From contig JAKQIZ010000006.1 of the NCBI GenBank assembly GCA_029561465.1, positions 1 to 46,805 of the forward strand: a stretch of DNA of 46,805 nt, read 5' to 3'. Below, piece by piece: positions 36,969 through 45,373 of the stretch (its first letter is position 1; each line of letters opens with the position of its first letter). Source of the DNA: Deltaproteobacteria bacterium. Its GTDB lineage: Bacteria > Desulfobacterota > Syntrophia > Syntrophales > UBA8958. The notes under the pieces were generated by a model that saw nothing but the letters and a program-made list of their open reading frames with translations, was not told where the DNA came from and made no database searches. Both the position numbers and the translations under genes were made by a program.

Positions 36969-38177
36969 TCACTTCTTCCAGGCCGGTTTCGGATAGACCG
37001 GTTCTTTCGTCCGGACGTTCTTCGGGAAGATCAACTCCACCTTGCCGTTGATAATCTGGGTGGCGAAGTTGATCGGCGCCGGGAGGCCGTACTTGTCGAA
37101 GGCCATGGGACCGGCGATGGTATTGACCTGGTGAGTCTTCAGCCAATCGCGGATCTTTGTCTGATCCAGGCTCTTGGCGCCTGTCACTCCCTGCTGGAGG
37201 GTCTGCATCCAGGCGTAGCCGAACCCGAAATAGAGGGGGTACGCCGGCAGTTTGTATTTTTTCTTCACATAGGCGTTGAGTTTGTCGTTCCCCTGGTAGT
37301 TGAGCATGCCGTGGAGGACGGTCCCGGAAAAGACATAGTCGCCGTCCCTTCCCAGTTCCTTTACCCAGGCGGGGACGACGGAACCGATCCCCTGGACGAT
37401 GGCCTTGGGATTGTAGTCGAGGGCCTTGGCGGCCTTGATCGTCGTGACGCCGTCCGGGAAGAAGCCGTTGGAGAAGAGGATGTCGCAGTTCATCTGCTTG
37501 GCCTTGACGATGAGCGAGGTGGCGTCAGTCAGGGGGGAGTTGTATTTTTCATTGATCACGACATCGATCTTGAGGTATTTTGTCCAGCGGTTGATGGAGT
37601 CCTGCAGCGATAGACCGACGGGATTGTTGATCGTATAGACGGCGGCCCGCTTCGGACGCTGGTTGGCAGGCAGGGTGTTCAGCCACTGGAAGAACCCCTC
37701 GTACCACCACTCGCCCATCAGCGGCGGGGCGCCGAAAGAGTAGGTATAGCCCTGCTGGAAGCTCTTCATATGGCCGCCCATGGAGACATAGACCATCTTG
37801 TGTTTCTCCGCCACGGCCATGACGGCCCGGGCGGCGGTGCCGGGATAGCCGCCGAAGAGGAGATCGACCTTATCTACGGTGATGGCCTTTTCCGCGAAGG
37901 TTACGGCCTTGCCCACATTGGACTGGTCGTCGTAGATCTTGAATTCCACATGCCGTCCCAGGAGCCCCCCTTTGGCGTTGACTTCTTCCGCCCAGTAGCG
38001 CATGCCCCTTTCGATCCACAAGCCCGTTTCGGCAAATTCACCCGTGAGGGGCAGCGAGCCGCCGATGACGATGGGTTTGCCGGCGCCGATGGCCGCTGCC
38101 GGGACCGTCAACAGCAGGCCGCAAAGTACGGTGACGGTCATGAATAAAGAGAAGCCTTTCATCCGTTTCCCTTTCAT
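36969..38177 (-). CDS. Liv-type ABC transporter substrate-binding protein
   Basis: Signal peptide; IVIGGSLPLTGEFAETGLWIERGMRYWAEEVNAKGGLLGRHVEFKIYDDQS. Confidence 0.94.
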   Translation of the reverse strand: MKGKRMKGFSLFMTVTVLCGLLLTVPAAAIGAGKPIVIGGSLPLTGEFAETGLWIERGMRYWAEEVNAKGGLLGRHVEFKIYDDQSNVGKAVTFAEKAITVDKVDLLFGGYPGTAARAVMAVAEKHKMVYVSMGGHMKSFQQGYTYSFGAPPLMGEWWYEGFFQWLNTLPANQRPKRAAVYTINNPVGLSLQDSINRWTKYLKIDVVINEKYNSPLTDATSLIVKAKQMNCDILFSNGFFPDGVTTIKAAKALDYNPKAIVQGIGSVVPAWVKELGRDGDYVFSGTVLHGMLNYQGNDKLNAYVKKKYKLPAYPLYFGFGYAWMQTLQQGVTGAKSLDQTKIRDWLKTHQVNTIAGPMAFDKYGLPAPINFATQIINGKVELIFPKNVRTKEPVYPKPAWKK

Positions 38178-38242
38178 TATGAAACCTCCTTCCAATGCTT
38201 GGTTTATCTTAGGATCTGCCACGGTTATTTCGTGATAAACCC

Positions 38243-38947
38243 TTATAGTCCTAAATAGGACGTCTTGACTTGCGGATTCTCCCGGAGTTCCGCGGAAGGG
38301 CCTTCCATGGCCACCACTCCGTTTTCCAGGACATATCCGCGGGCGGTGATCGCCAGTGTCTCCAGGACCTCCTGGGATACCAGGAGCACCGACAGCCCTT
38401 CCTTGTTCAATTGCCTGACGGTGGCAAAGATTTCTACCGCCGCCTTGGGTGACAGACCCAGGGAAGGTTCATCCAGCATGAGGAGACGGGGCCTGGCCAT
38501 CAAAGCCCGCCCCAGGGCTGCCATCTGTTGTTCTCCTCCCGAGAGGCTGCCGGCCAATTGACGTCGCCGGTCGGCAAGGCGGGGGAAGATTTCGTATACA
38601 TGAGCGAGGGTTTTCCGGCTCGCCTTCCGGACCGTCGGCAAATATGCCCCCATGATGAGGTTTTCTTCCACCGTCATGGCGGGAAAGAGCTTGCGTCCCT
38701 CCGGGACTTGCACGATTCCCTCCCGGCATATCCGGTCCGGGGCAAAACCCTTCAGGGGTTTGCCCTCCCAGCTTATACCGCCGCCGGCCGCGGGGACCAG
38801 GCCGGAGACGGCGTTGAGGAGGGTTGTCTTACCGGCGCCGTTGCCGCCGATGAGGGCCACCATTTCCCCCGGGGCGACCTCCAGGGACACGCCGCGCAGG
38901 GCCTCCATCCGGCCGTAACAGACGGTTATATTATCAACACGCAGCAT
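38243..38947 (-). CDS. livF: Liv-type ABC transporter ATPase (LivF)
   Basis: YGRMEALRGVSLEVAPGEMVALIGGNGAGKTTLLNAVSGL..LSGGEQQMAALGRALMARPRLLMLDEPSLGL. Confidence 0.95.
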   Translation of the reverse strand: MLRVDNITVCYGRMEALRGVSLEVAPGEMVALIGGNGAGKTTLLNAVSGLVPAAGGGISWEGKPLKGFAPDRICREGIVQVPEGRKLFPAMTVEENLIMGAYLPTVRKASRKTLAHVYEIFPRLADRRRQLAGSLSGGEQQMAALGRALMARPRLLMLDEPSLGLSPKAAVEIFATVRQLNKEGLSVLLVSQEVLETLAITARGYVLENGVVAMEGPSAELRENPQVKTSYLGL

Positions 38948-39665
38948 AAGCGGCTCCCAGATAGGCGGAGATGACCTCCGGATGATTGGCCACCTCTTCC
39001 GGCGGTCCTTCGGTGATCTTGATCCCGAAATTCAGGACCATGATGCGGCTGCACGTGGACATGATGGCCTTCATCACGTGTTCGATCATGAAGATCGTCG
39101 TTCCGTAAGTATCCCGGATCCGGAAGGTCAACTCGATGGCGCTGCTGATTTCCGTCGGATTAAGCCCCGCAAAGACCTCGTCCAGGAGCAGGATTTCCGG
39201 ATTGAGGGCCAGCGCCCGGGCTATTTCCAGACGCTTGCGGTCTTCCAGGACGAGTTCACCGGGAAGGCGGCGGGCCTTTTGCGTCAAGCCCGTAAAATCA
39301 AGGATCTCCTTGGCCTTCTCCCGGGCGCCTTTGGTTGCGGCCGTATGCTTGCGGCCGTAAAGAACGCCGGTGACGACATTATCAATGAGGTTCAGGCCCG
39401 TCAGGGGGCGAACGATCTGAAAGGTGCGGCCAATGCCCAGACCGGCCCGTTTATAGGGAGGGAAATCCGTTATTCTCCGTCCCTCGAAAAACAGGTCTCC
39501 CTCTTCAGGTCTGTAAATGCCGGAGATAACGTTGAAAAGAGTCGTTTTCCCCGATCCGTTCGGACCGATGAGGCCGACGATCTCGCCGCGGCGCACCTCG
39601 AAATCTACTTCCGAAAGGGCCGTCAGACCGCCGAAACGCTTGGTTATCTTTTTACCTGTGAGCAT
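38934..39665 (-). CDS. livG: Liv-type ABC transporter ATPase (LivG)
   Basis: KRFGGLTALSEVDFEVRRGEIVGLIGPNGSGKTTLFNVISG..LEIARALALNPEILLLDEVFAGLNPTE. Confidence 0.95.
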   Translation of the reverse strand: MLTGKKITKRFGGLTALSEVDFEVRRGEIVGLIGPNGSGKTTLFNVISGIYRPEEGDLFFEGRRITDFPPYKRAGLGIGRTFQIVRPLTGLNLIDNVVTGVLYGRKHTAATKGAREKAKEILDFTGLTQKARRLPGELVLEDRKRLEIARALALNPEILLLDEVFAGLNPTEISSAIELTFRIRDTYGTTIFMIEHVMKAIMSTCSRIMVLNFGIKITEGPPEEVANHPEVISAYLGAAYAAC

Positions 39666-39687
39666 TTTAACCCCATCCCCACCCCAT

Positions 39688-39706
39688 CCTCCCCTTGAAG
39701 GGGAGG
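39688..39706. repeat. Hairpin repeat CCTCCCCTTGAAGGGGAGG
   Basis: Perfect inverted repeat, same family as 14536-14556. Confidence 0.8.
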
Positions 39707-39745
39707 GAGATATGATTAGGCGCGTGTATTTTCCGCCTTCTCCGT

Positions 39746-39767
39746 CCCTCCCCATAGAAGGGGAGGG
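39746..39767. repeat. Hairpin repeat CCCTCCCCATAGAAGGGGAGGG
   Basis: Perfect 8-bp arms, 40 bp from previous copy. Confidence 0.8.
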
Positions 39768-39822
39768 TGATTGATAAGCGTAAAGCTTCCCGTCGTTTCC
39801 ACCTCAATAATCTGTCCCGTCC

Positions 39823-40593
39823 TCACTTTTCCACCAAAGCTACGGCACGGCACCAGCCCGCGCTGCCCCCGGCGAGTTTTACGGGAAAGCAGGCCACCTT
39901 GAAACCGAATGGCCTGGGCAGCTTGTCCAGGTTGGCCAGCTTCTCCAGATGGCAGTATTCCCGTTCGATGCCCGCCAGATGGGCTTCCCAGAGGATGTTC
40001 CGGTCGCCCGTTTTTGCGAAATCTTCCTTGATGGCCCAGAACGGCCGGTCCCACCCCCAGGCATCGATGCCCATGACCCGGATGCCCTGCTCCACCAGCC
40101 AAAGGGTCGATTCCCGGCTCATGCCGCACCCGGCGTCGAAATACTCCGCCTGCCCCCAGAACTTGTCGGCCCCCGTCATGATCAGGACGATGTCATAGGG
40201 CTGCAGGGAGTATCCGATGCGGCCCAGCTCTCTTTGCAGGTCCGCACTGCCGATCGCCGCTCCTTTCGGTTTGTGACGGAAATCGAGGACGACGCCGTCG
40301 CCATAGCACCACTCCAGGGGAATCTGATCGATGGTGCGGGCCGCCTTTCCCTCGCTTTGGGGGGCGTAGTGCCAGGGGGCGTCCAGATGGGTGCCCGAGT
40401 GGGATATCATTTCCACGCGGTCGTTTGCATAACCCAGGCCGTTGCGGAGATCCGATTCCTTGCACCCGAAAAAACCCGCCAGCACCGGGGCCGTCTCACG
40501 ATGGCTTTCATGGGTCACCTTCAGGGAAAGGGCCTCGCTCGGGCTTTCCTCGGTTGGTACGCTCAGGTCGATAATGGTAATCTTTCCGTTCAC
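39823..40593 (-). CDS. Cyclase-family metal-dependent hydrolase (kynurenine formamidase-like superfamily), paralog 2
   Basis: MISHSGTHLDAPWHYAPQ (HxGTHxDxPxHY); IGYSLQPYDIVLIMTGADKFWGQ. Confidence 0.9.
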   Translation of the reverse strand: MNGKITIIDLSVPTEESPSEALSLKVTHESHRETAPVLAGFFGCKESDLRNGLGYANDRVEMISHSGTHLDAPWHYAPQSEGKAARTIDQIPLEWCYGDGVVLDFRHKPKGAAIGSADLQRELGRIGYSLQPYDIVLIMTGADKFWGQAEYFDAGCGMSRESTLWLVEQGIRVMGIDAWGWDRPFWAIKEDFAKTGDRNILWEAHLAGIEREYCHLEKLANLDKLPRPFGFKVACFPVKLAGGSAGWCRAVALVEK

Positions 40594-40675
40594 CCCTTCA
40601 CCTCGCTTTCCTCGAAGTCTTGATCGTCACTAAAAACATGGTAACCTCTCCATGATGGGACGGTTTGCGAAATCG

Positions 40676-41596
40676 TCAATATTTTACCTTGTCCAGTCCC
40701 TTCAGGCCGAGGATGCCTCTGGCCTCCGCGGGGCTGGCCGGTTCGATGCCCAGCGCTTTGGCAATCCGCACGATGTTTGCCACCTGCTCGGCATTGCTCT
40801 TGGCCAACTGTCCTTTTTCCAGATACATGCTGTCTTCCAGACCGACGCGAACATTTCCGCCCAACAGCAGGGCGGCCGTGCCCATCTTCATCTGGTATTG
40901 ACCGGCGGCGCAGACCGACCAGACAAAATCTCCGATGGCTTCCTTCGCCGTTTTGTAGAGGAAGAGCAGATTGTCCATCCTGGCGGGGATTCCTCCCAGG
41001 AGTCCCATGACGAACTGCAGGTAAACGGGTTTTTCGATGTGCCCCCCCTCGATCATGTGGGCCAGGTTATTGATCATGGCCACATCGTAGATCTCGATCT
41101 CCGGCTTCGTGCCGTGCTCCTTGAAGGTGGCGGCGAACTCCCGCATGCTTTTGAAGGTGTTGGGGAAGATGTAGTCCTCCGTCATGGCCAGAAACGCCGG
41201 CTCCCAGGGGAACTTGAAATTGCTGTGCTTGGCGAGGAGCGGGTAAAGGGCCACATTGATGGAGCCGAAATTGAACGATCCCATCTCCGGCGCGAAGGCG
41301 GGGATGACGGCCAGGCGCTGTTCCGTGCTCATTCCCAGCCCCCCGCCCGTCGTTATGCAGAGGATGATGTCGCAACGGGACTTGATGTCCGTAATCGCCT
41401 CGCGGTAGAGATCGAGGGATGATGAAGGTTGCCCCGTTTCGGGGTTCCGTGCGTGGATATGGGCCACGGCGGCCCCGGCCTCCCAGGCCCGGACCGTATC
41501 GTCGGCGATCTGCTTGGGGGTGATGGGCAGGTAAGGGGTCATGGAGGGGGTATGGATGCCCCCGGTAATTGCCGCCGTAAAAATCGCTTTTGACAT
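40676..41596 (-). CDS. Beta-keto acid cleavage enzyme (BKACE, DUF849), paralog 2
   Basis: FTAAITGGIHTPSMTPYLPITPKQIADD..AAVAHIHARNPETG..NVRVGLEDSMYLEKGQLAKSNAEQV. Confidence 0.94.
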   Translation of the reverse strand: MSKAIFTAAITGGIHTPSMTPYLPITPKQIADDTVRAWEAGAAVAHIHARNPETGQPSSSLDLYREAITDIKSRCDIILCITTGGGLGMSTEQRLAVIPAFAPEMGSFNFGSINVALYPLLAKHSNFKFPWEPAFLAMTEDYIFPNTFKSMREFAATFKEHGTKPEIEIYDVAMINNLAHMIEGGHIEKPVYLQFVMGLLGGIPARMDNLLFLYKTAKEAIGDFVWSVCAAGQYQMKMGTAALLLGGNVRVGLEDSMYLEKGQLAKSNAEQVANIVRIAKALGIEPASPAEARGILGLKGLDKVKY

Positions 41597-41605
41597 AAGC
41601 TCTCC

Positions 41606-42385
41606 TTATTCGTTGACAATGGCTACGGGGCGGCACCAGCCGGCGGAGGCCCCTTTGATCTTGACGGGGAAGCAACAGACCGTAAAGCCGTGGGGTCTGC
41701 CGATAGCGGCAAGATTGGACAGCTTCTCCATATGACAATATCCCATCTCGATGCCGGCAAAGTGGGCCTCCCAGATGACCTTCGGGTCCCCTTTGTCCTT
41801 GAATTCACGGGCCAGGAAAGGCAGGGGACGGTCCCAACTCCAGGCGTCGATGCCTACTACCTTTATGCCTCTCTCCGTCAGGAACAGGGTGCTTTCCCTG
41901 GTCATGCCCGGTCCCTTGACGAGATACTCCGCCGTACCCCAGGCGGCGTCGGCGCCCGTCTGAACGAGGACGATATCCAGGGGCTTCAACTCGTAGCCGA
42001 TCCTGTCCAACTCCTTCTGCACGTCGGCGGCGGTAATCCGCTCCCCGTCGCCCTTATGGCGGAAATCGAGAAGAACGCCGTCATTCATACACCAGTCGAG
42101 AGGGACCTCGTCAATGGTAAGGGCCCGCTTCCCCTGATCCTGCGTGGGGTGGTAGTGGTAGGGGGCGTCTAAGTGGGTGCCGCTGTGGGTGGTGAGGTTG
42201 ATAAATTCCAGCGCCCAGCCGAGGCCGCCGGGGAGCTGCTCCCGCTTGATTCCCGGGAAGAAGTCGAGCATCTGCGTTGCCCCCGCCGTGTGATCGACAT
42301 AATCGATCCTGGGGATCATCATGGGGGGATCGCAAGGGAGAGACGCCTCGATGGCGATACTCAGATCTATGAATCGTTTGCCCAT
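41606..42385 (-). CDS. Cyclase-family metal-dependent hydrolase, paralog 1
   Basis: TTHSGTHLDAPYHYHPTQ; IGYELKPLDIVLVQTGADAAWGTAEY. Confidence 0.9.
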   Translation of the reverse strand: MGKRFIDLSIAIEASLPCDPPMMIPRIDYVDHTAGATQMLDFFPGIKREQLPGGLGWALEFINLTTHSGTHLDAPYHYHPTQDQGKRALTIDEVPLDWCMNDGVLLDFRHKGDGERITAADVQKELDRIGYELKPLDIVLVQTGADAAWGTAEYLVKGPGMTRESTLFLTERGIKVVGIDAWSWDRPLPFLAREFKDKGDPKVIWEAHFAGIEMGYCHMEKLSNLAAIGRPHGFTVCCFPVKIKGASAGWCRPVAIVNE

Positions 42386-42400
42386 TTTTTCCTCCTCTCG

Positions 42401-43324
42401 TTAGAAGTTTACCTTGTCAATTCCCTTGAGCCCCAGGATCTGCCGCGCCTCCGCCGGTGTCGCCGCCTCGACGCCGAGCTCCCGGGCGATGCGGACGATC
42501 TTGGCTACCTGCTCGGCGTTGCTTTTTGCCAACTGCCCCTTTTCCAGGAAAAGATTGTCTTCCAGGCCGACCCGGGCGTGTCCCCCCATCATCAGGGAGG
42601 TCGTACACAGATTGAACTGGGTCTTGCCGGCGGCGCAGACGGAAAACTGAAAATCACCGATGGCCTTCCGGGCGGTCTCCAGGAGGATAACGAAGTTTTC
42701 GATCGTTGCCGGGATGCCGCCGAGGATCCCCATGACAAACTGGAGATAAACGGGTTTCTTCACATGGCCCTTCTCGATGAGAAAGGCGAGGTTGTTGATC
42801 ATCCCGACGTCGTAGATCTCGAATTCCGGTTTCGTTCCCTGAGCGGCGAATTTTTCCAGAAACTGCCGCATCGTCAGGAAGGTGTTGGGAAAGATGAAGT
42901 CCTCCGTGGCGGCCAAATACCCCTTTTCCCAGTCGTGGGTCCACTGCTCGTAGTTGTCGGCGATATGGAAGAGGGCGAAATTGAGGGAGCCGGCGTTGAG
43001 GGTAGCCAGTTCGGGCGACAGGCTGGTGACGACGCGGACGCGGTTTTCCACCGGTTCGCCCAGGCGACCGCCCGTTGTGCAGCAGATGACCATATCGCAA
43101 AGTTTCTTTACCCCTTCCGCAAAGGTCCGGAAGATTTCCTGGTCGGCGCAGGGAAGGCCGGTTTCGGGATTGCGGACATGGACGTGGGCGACGGCCGCCC
43201 CGGCCTCATAAGCCCGTACCGCTTCGTCGATGAGTTGTTCCGGGGTGACGGGCAGATAGGGGGACATGCTGGGGGTGTGGATCGCCCCGGTCAGGGCGGC
43301 GGTGATGATTCTTTTTTCCCTCAT
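42401..43324 (-). CDS. Beta-keto acid cleavage enzyme (BKACE, DUF849), paralog 1
   Basis: ITAALTGAIHTPSMSPYLPVTPEQLIDEAVRAYEAGAAVAHVHVRNPETG..HARVGLEDNLFLEKGQLAKSNAEQV. Confidence 0.94.
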   Translation of the reverse strand: MREKRIITAALTGAIHTPSMSPYLPVTPEQLIDEAVRAYEAGAAVAHVHVRNPETGLPCADQEIFRTFAEGVKKLCDMVICCTTGGRLGEPVENRVRVVTSLSPELATLNAGSLNFALFHIADNYEQWTHDWEKGYLAATEDFIFPNTFLTMRQFLEKFAAQGTKPEFEIYDVGMINNLAFLIEKGHVKKPVYLQFVMGILGGIPATIENFVILLETARKAIGDFQFSVCAAGKTQFNLCTTSLMMGGHARVGLEDNLFLEKGQLAKSNAEQVAKIVRIARELGVEAATPAEARQILGLKGIDKVNF

Positions 43325-43408
43325 AACGGCAAAGCTCCTTTCTCACTGAAGGTCTGCAATGGGACGGCGCCGATTTCCAACGGCTGATAGACAGATCCTA
43401 AGCGATGC

Positions 43409-44227
43409 TCAGTCCACCTCCAGGTTCAGCAATTCCTGCAACTGCTCTCCGAATTCTTCCTTGACCGCTTTCTCGAAACGGTAAATCAGCTTGTTTGAAT
43501 AGATGTCATGACGGATGTAGTTGGTCATGAGTTTTACCACCCCGGGATTGGTCGTCCAGAAGCCGTTCCACTCCCGGTCCGGGGGCCGGCTCATGAAGAG
43601 GCCCACGGACTCATCGACCACCATGGTCAATTCCCCGCTGTGTCGATCATACACCGTATCCACCTGGACATGGCGAAAAACCTTGCCAACCTCAATGACT
43701 TCCTGTTCGAACTGGATGGAAACAATCGCCACCCCCCGCTGACGGGCGGCGGCGAGGCTTTTTTCCAACAGCCTGCCCTGAGGAGGCCACATGCTTGTCA
43801 GGACGGCCTTTTTCGCGCCGTCGATCAAATCCCGGGCCTTGGCGATGAGGACGTCATGATTGGTCAACTGCCAGAGGGTGATATCGACGGCCGGCATGGA
43901 GATCTTTTCCAGATTGGCAGCCAGGAGCTGCTCGGTGACCTGGAACTCGTTACTTTTGCGGGTGAGGAATTCCTGGTAAGGCAGGGGGGAATACATCTGC
44001 GGATCGGTATTCAGAACGGCCACCAGTCCCTTTTGCACCATCCGGCTCAGGGTTTCGTAAATCTTGGGACCGGGAACTCCGGAACGGCGGCTTATCTCAT
44101 GGCCGTGGGAGGGGTGTTTCTGCAGGAGGGTTAGATAGGTCTTGGCTTCATAGACCGTCAAGCCCATATTGTTCAGGGCATCCACCGTAGCCTGGAATAA
44201 GTCGCGGAATCCTTCTTCCATGTCCAC
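43409..44227 (-). CDS. TrmB-family transcriptional regulator
   Basis: LNNMGLTVYEAKTYLTLLQKHPSHGHEISRRSGVPGPKIYETLSRMVQKGLV; C-terminal effector/PLD-like domain. Confidence 0.9.
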   Translation of the reverse strand: MDMEEGFRDLFQATVDALNNMGLTVYEAKTYLTLLQKHPSHGHEISRRSGVPGPKIYETLSRMVQKGLVAVLNTDPQMYSPLPYQEFLTRKSNEFQVTEQLLAANLEKISMPAVDITLWQLTNHDVLIAKARDLIDGAKKAVLTSMWPPQGRLLEKSLAAARQRGVAIVSIQFEQEVIEVGKVFRHVQVDTVYDRHSGELTMVVDESVGLFMSRPPDREWNGFWTTNPGVVKLMTNYIRHDIYSNKLIYRFEKAVKEEFGEQLQELLNLEVD

Positions 44228-44252
44228 CCCGTCTTGACATAACTACGGAGGT

Positions 44253-44281
44253 AGTTTAAAGATGCAAAGACTGGTTGTCAA
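44253..44281 (-). promoter_or_regulatory. Candidate sigma70 promoter of trmB-BKACE operon
   Basis: TTGACA (44276-44281), 17-nt spacer, TAAACT (44253-44258), minus strand; overlapped by dyad AACTACGGAGGTAGTT (44241-44256). Confidence 0.6.
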
Positions 44282-44313
44282 GTTAAAAACCTGTTGAGTC
44301 GTGAAAAAACCCG

Positions 44314-44341
44314 CATGCACCGTGGAGCGCCACAATGCATG
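44314..44341. repeat. Inverted repeat CATGCA-CC-GTGG-AGCG-CCAC-AA-TGCATG
   Basis: 10 paired positions around AGCG, in the divergent trmB/murU-like intergenic region. Confidence 0.65.
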
Positions 44342-44421
44342 AAAATGAAGTTATATTGAATTTATTACTTTATATGCTCTTTTTTCCTTTGTAAGTAATT
44401 TGACGCCTGGGCGTCAGGGAG

Positions 44422-45150
44422 TTGCGCATGAGGAAGTCATTCGGTTCGAAAAGGAGTATCAAGACCGCCTTCATCCTGGGTGCCGGGCTGGGGACGCGCC
44501 TGCGACCCCTGACGGACCATTGCCCCAAACCGCTCCTGCCGCTGGGGGGGCGGCCGATAATCACCTACGCCATGGAACATCTCCGGCAGGCGGGAATAGA
44601 GAGGTTCATCGTCAACACCCATCATTGCGCCGCTGTCTATGAAGAAGTATTTCCTGGTCGTATCTGGCGAGGCGTGCCCATCGTTTTCCGCCATGAACCG
44701 GTGCTGCTCGATACGGGCGGGGGGATAAAAAACATCGAGGACCTCCTCGCCGAAGACGAGCCGTTGCTGGTGTACAACGGTGATATTCTTACCGATATTC
44801 CCCTTCAAAATCTCATGGAACGCCACTTTCAGGCCGGGGCGGCCGCCACCCTCGCCCTCCGCTCCGACGGAAATCCCCGGAACGTGAATCTCGATGCGGA
44901 AGACTATGTATGCGACCTCCGCCACGTTCTGGGCAATCCCGGAGCCCGGGCCTGTCTGTTCACGGGGCTTTATATCGTCGAAAAATCCCTCCTCGCCGGG
45001 ATCGCCCCCGGCGTCAAACAGGACATCATCCCGGTGTTCATCGCCATGATCCGGGCGCGACCCCGGGCGGTGGCCGGAGTGATCATCGACGCCGGCCACT
45101 GGTCCGACGTCGGTTCACCGGCGATCTACCGCGCCCTTCAGGATGTTTGA
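44422..45150 (+). CDS. MurU-like nucleotidyltransferase (sugar-1-phosphate)
   Basis: TAFILGAGLGTRLRPLTDHCPKPLLPLGGRPIITYAMEHL..LVYNGDILTDIPL..GHWSDVGSP. Confidence 0.9.
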   Translation: MRMRKSFGSKRSIKTAFILGAGLGTRLRPLTDHCPKPLLPLGGRPIITYAMEHLRQAGIERFIVNTHHCAAVYEEVFPGRIWRGVPIVFRHEPVLLDTGGGIKNIEDLLAEDEPLLVYNGDILTDIPLQNLMERHFQAGAAATLALRSDGNPRNVNLDAEDYVCDLRHVLGNPGARACLFTGLYIVEKSLLAGIAPGVKQDIIPVFIAMIRARPRAVAGVIIDAGHWSDVGSPAIYRALQDV

Positions 45151-45162
45151 ATAGCACCGGAA

Positions 45163-45194
45163 ACAATATCCGCCCATTGACCGACGGATATTGT
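45163..45194. repeat. Inverted repeat ACAATATCCG..CGGATATTGT 3' of murU-like gene
   Basis: Perfect 10-bp arms, 12-nt loop. Confidence 0.75.
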
Positions 45195-45236
45195 AGAAGC
45201 ATCCGGCGGTCCGGTCGGGGCGGGGATAAATACCCT

Positions 45237-45265
45237 TTGACACCCGGGGGCGATCCCCTTATACT
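45237..45265 (+). promoter_or_regulatory. Strong sigma70-like promoter upstream of AmgK-like gene
   Basis: TTGACA-N17-TATACT. Confidence 0.7.
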
Positions 45266-45373
45266 TCCGCCACCCATAAGCCTTTATGGAAACGAACCCG
45301 CCATGGATGGAGATGTTTTTCCCGGAGCGCCGGGCGGTGAAAAAAAAGCGAAAGACCTTTGTCGTCTGATCAT

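Noticed and set aside
42173-43387. 404-aa plus ORF antisense to BKACE-1/cyclase-1
   Set aside because: Shadow ORF spanning two well-conserved minus-strand genes.
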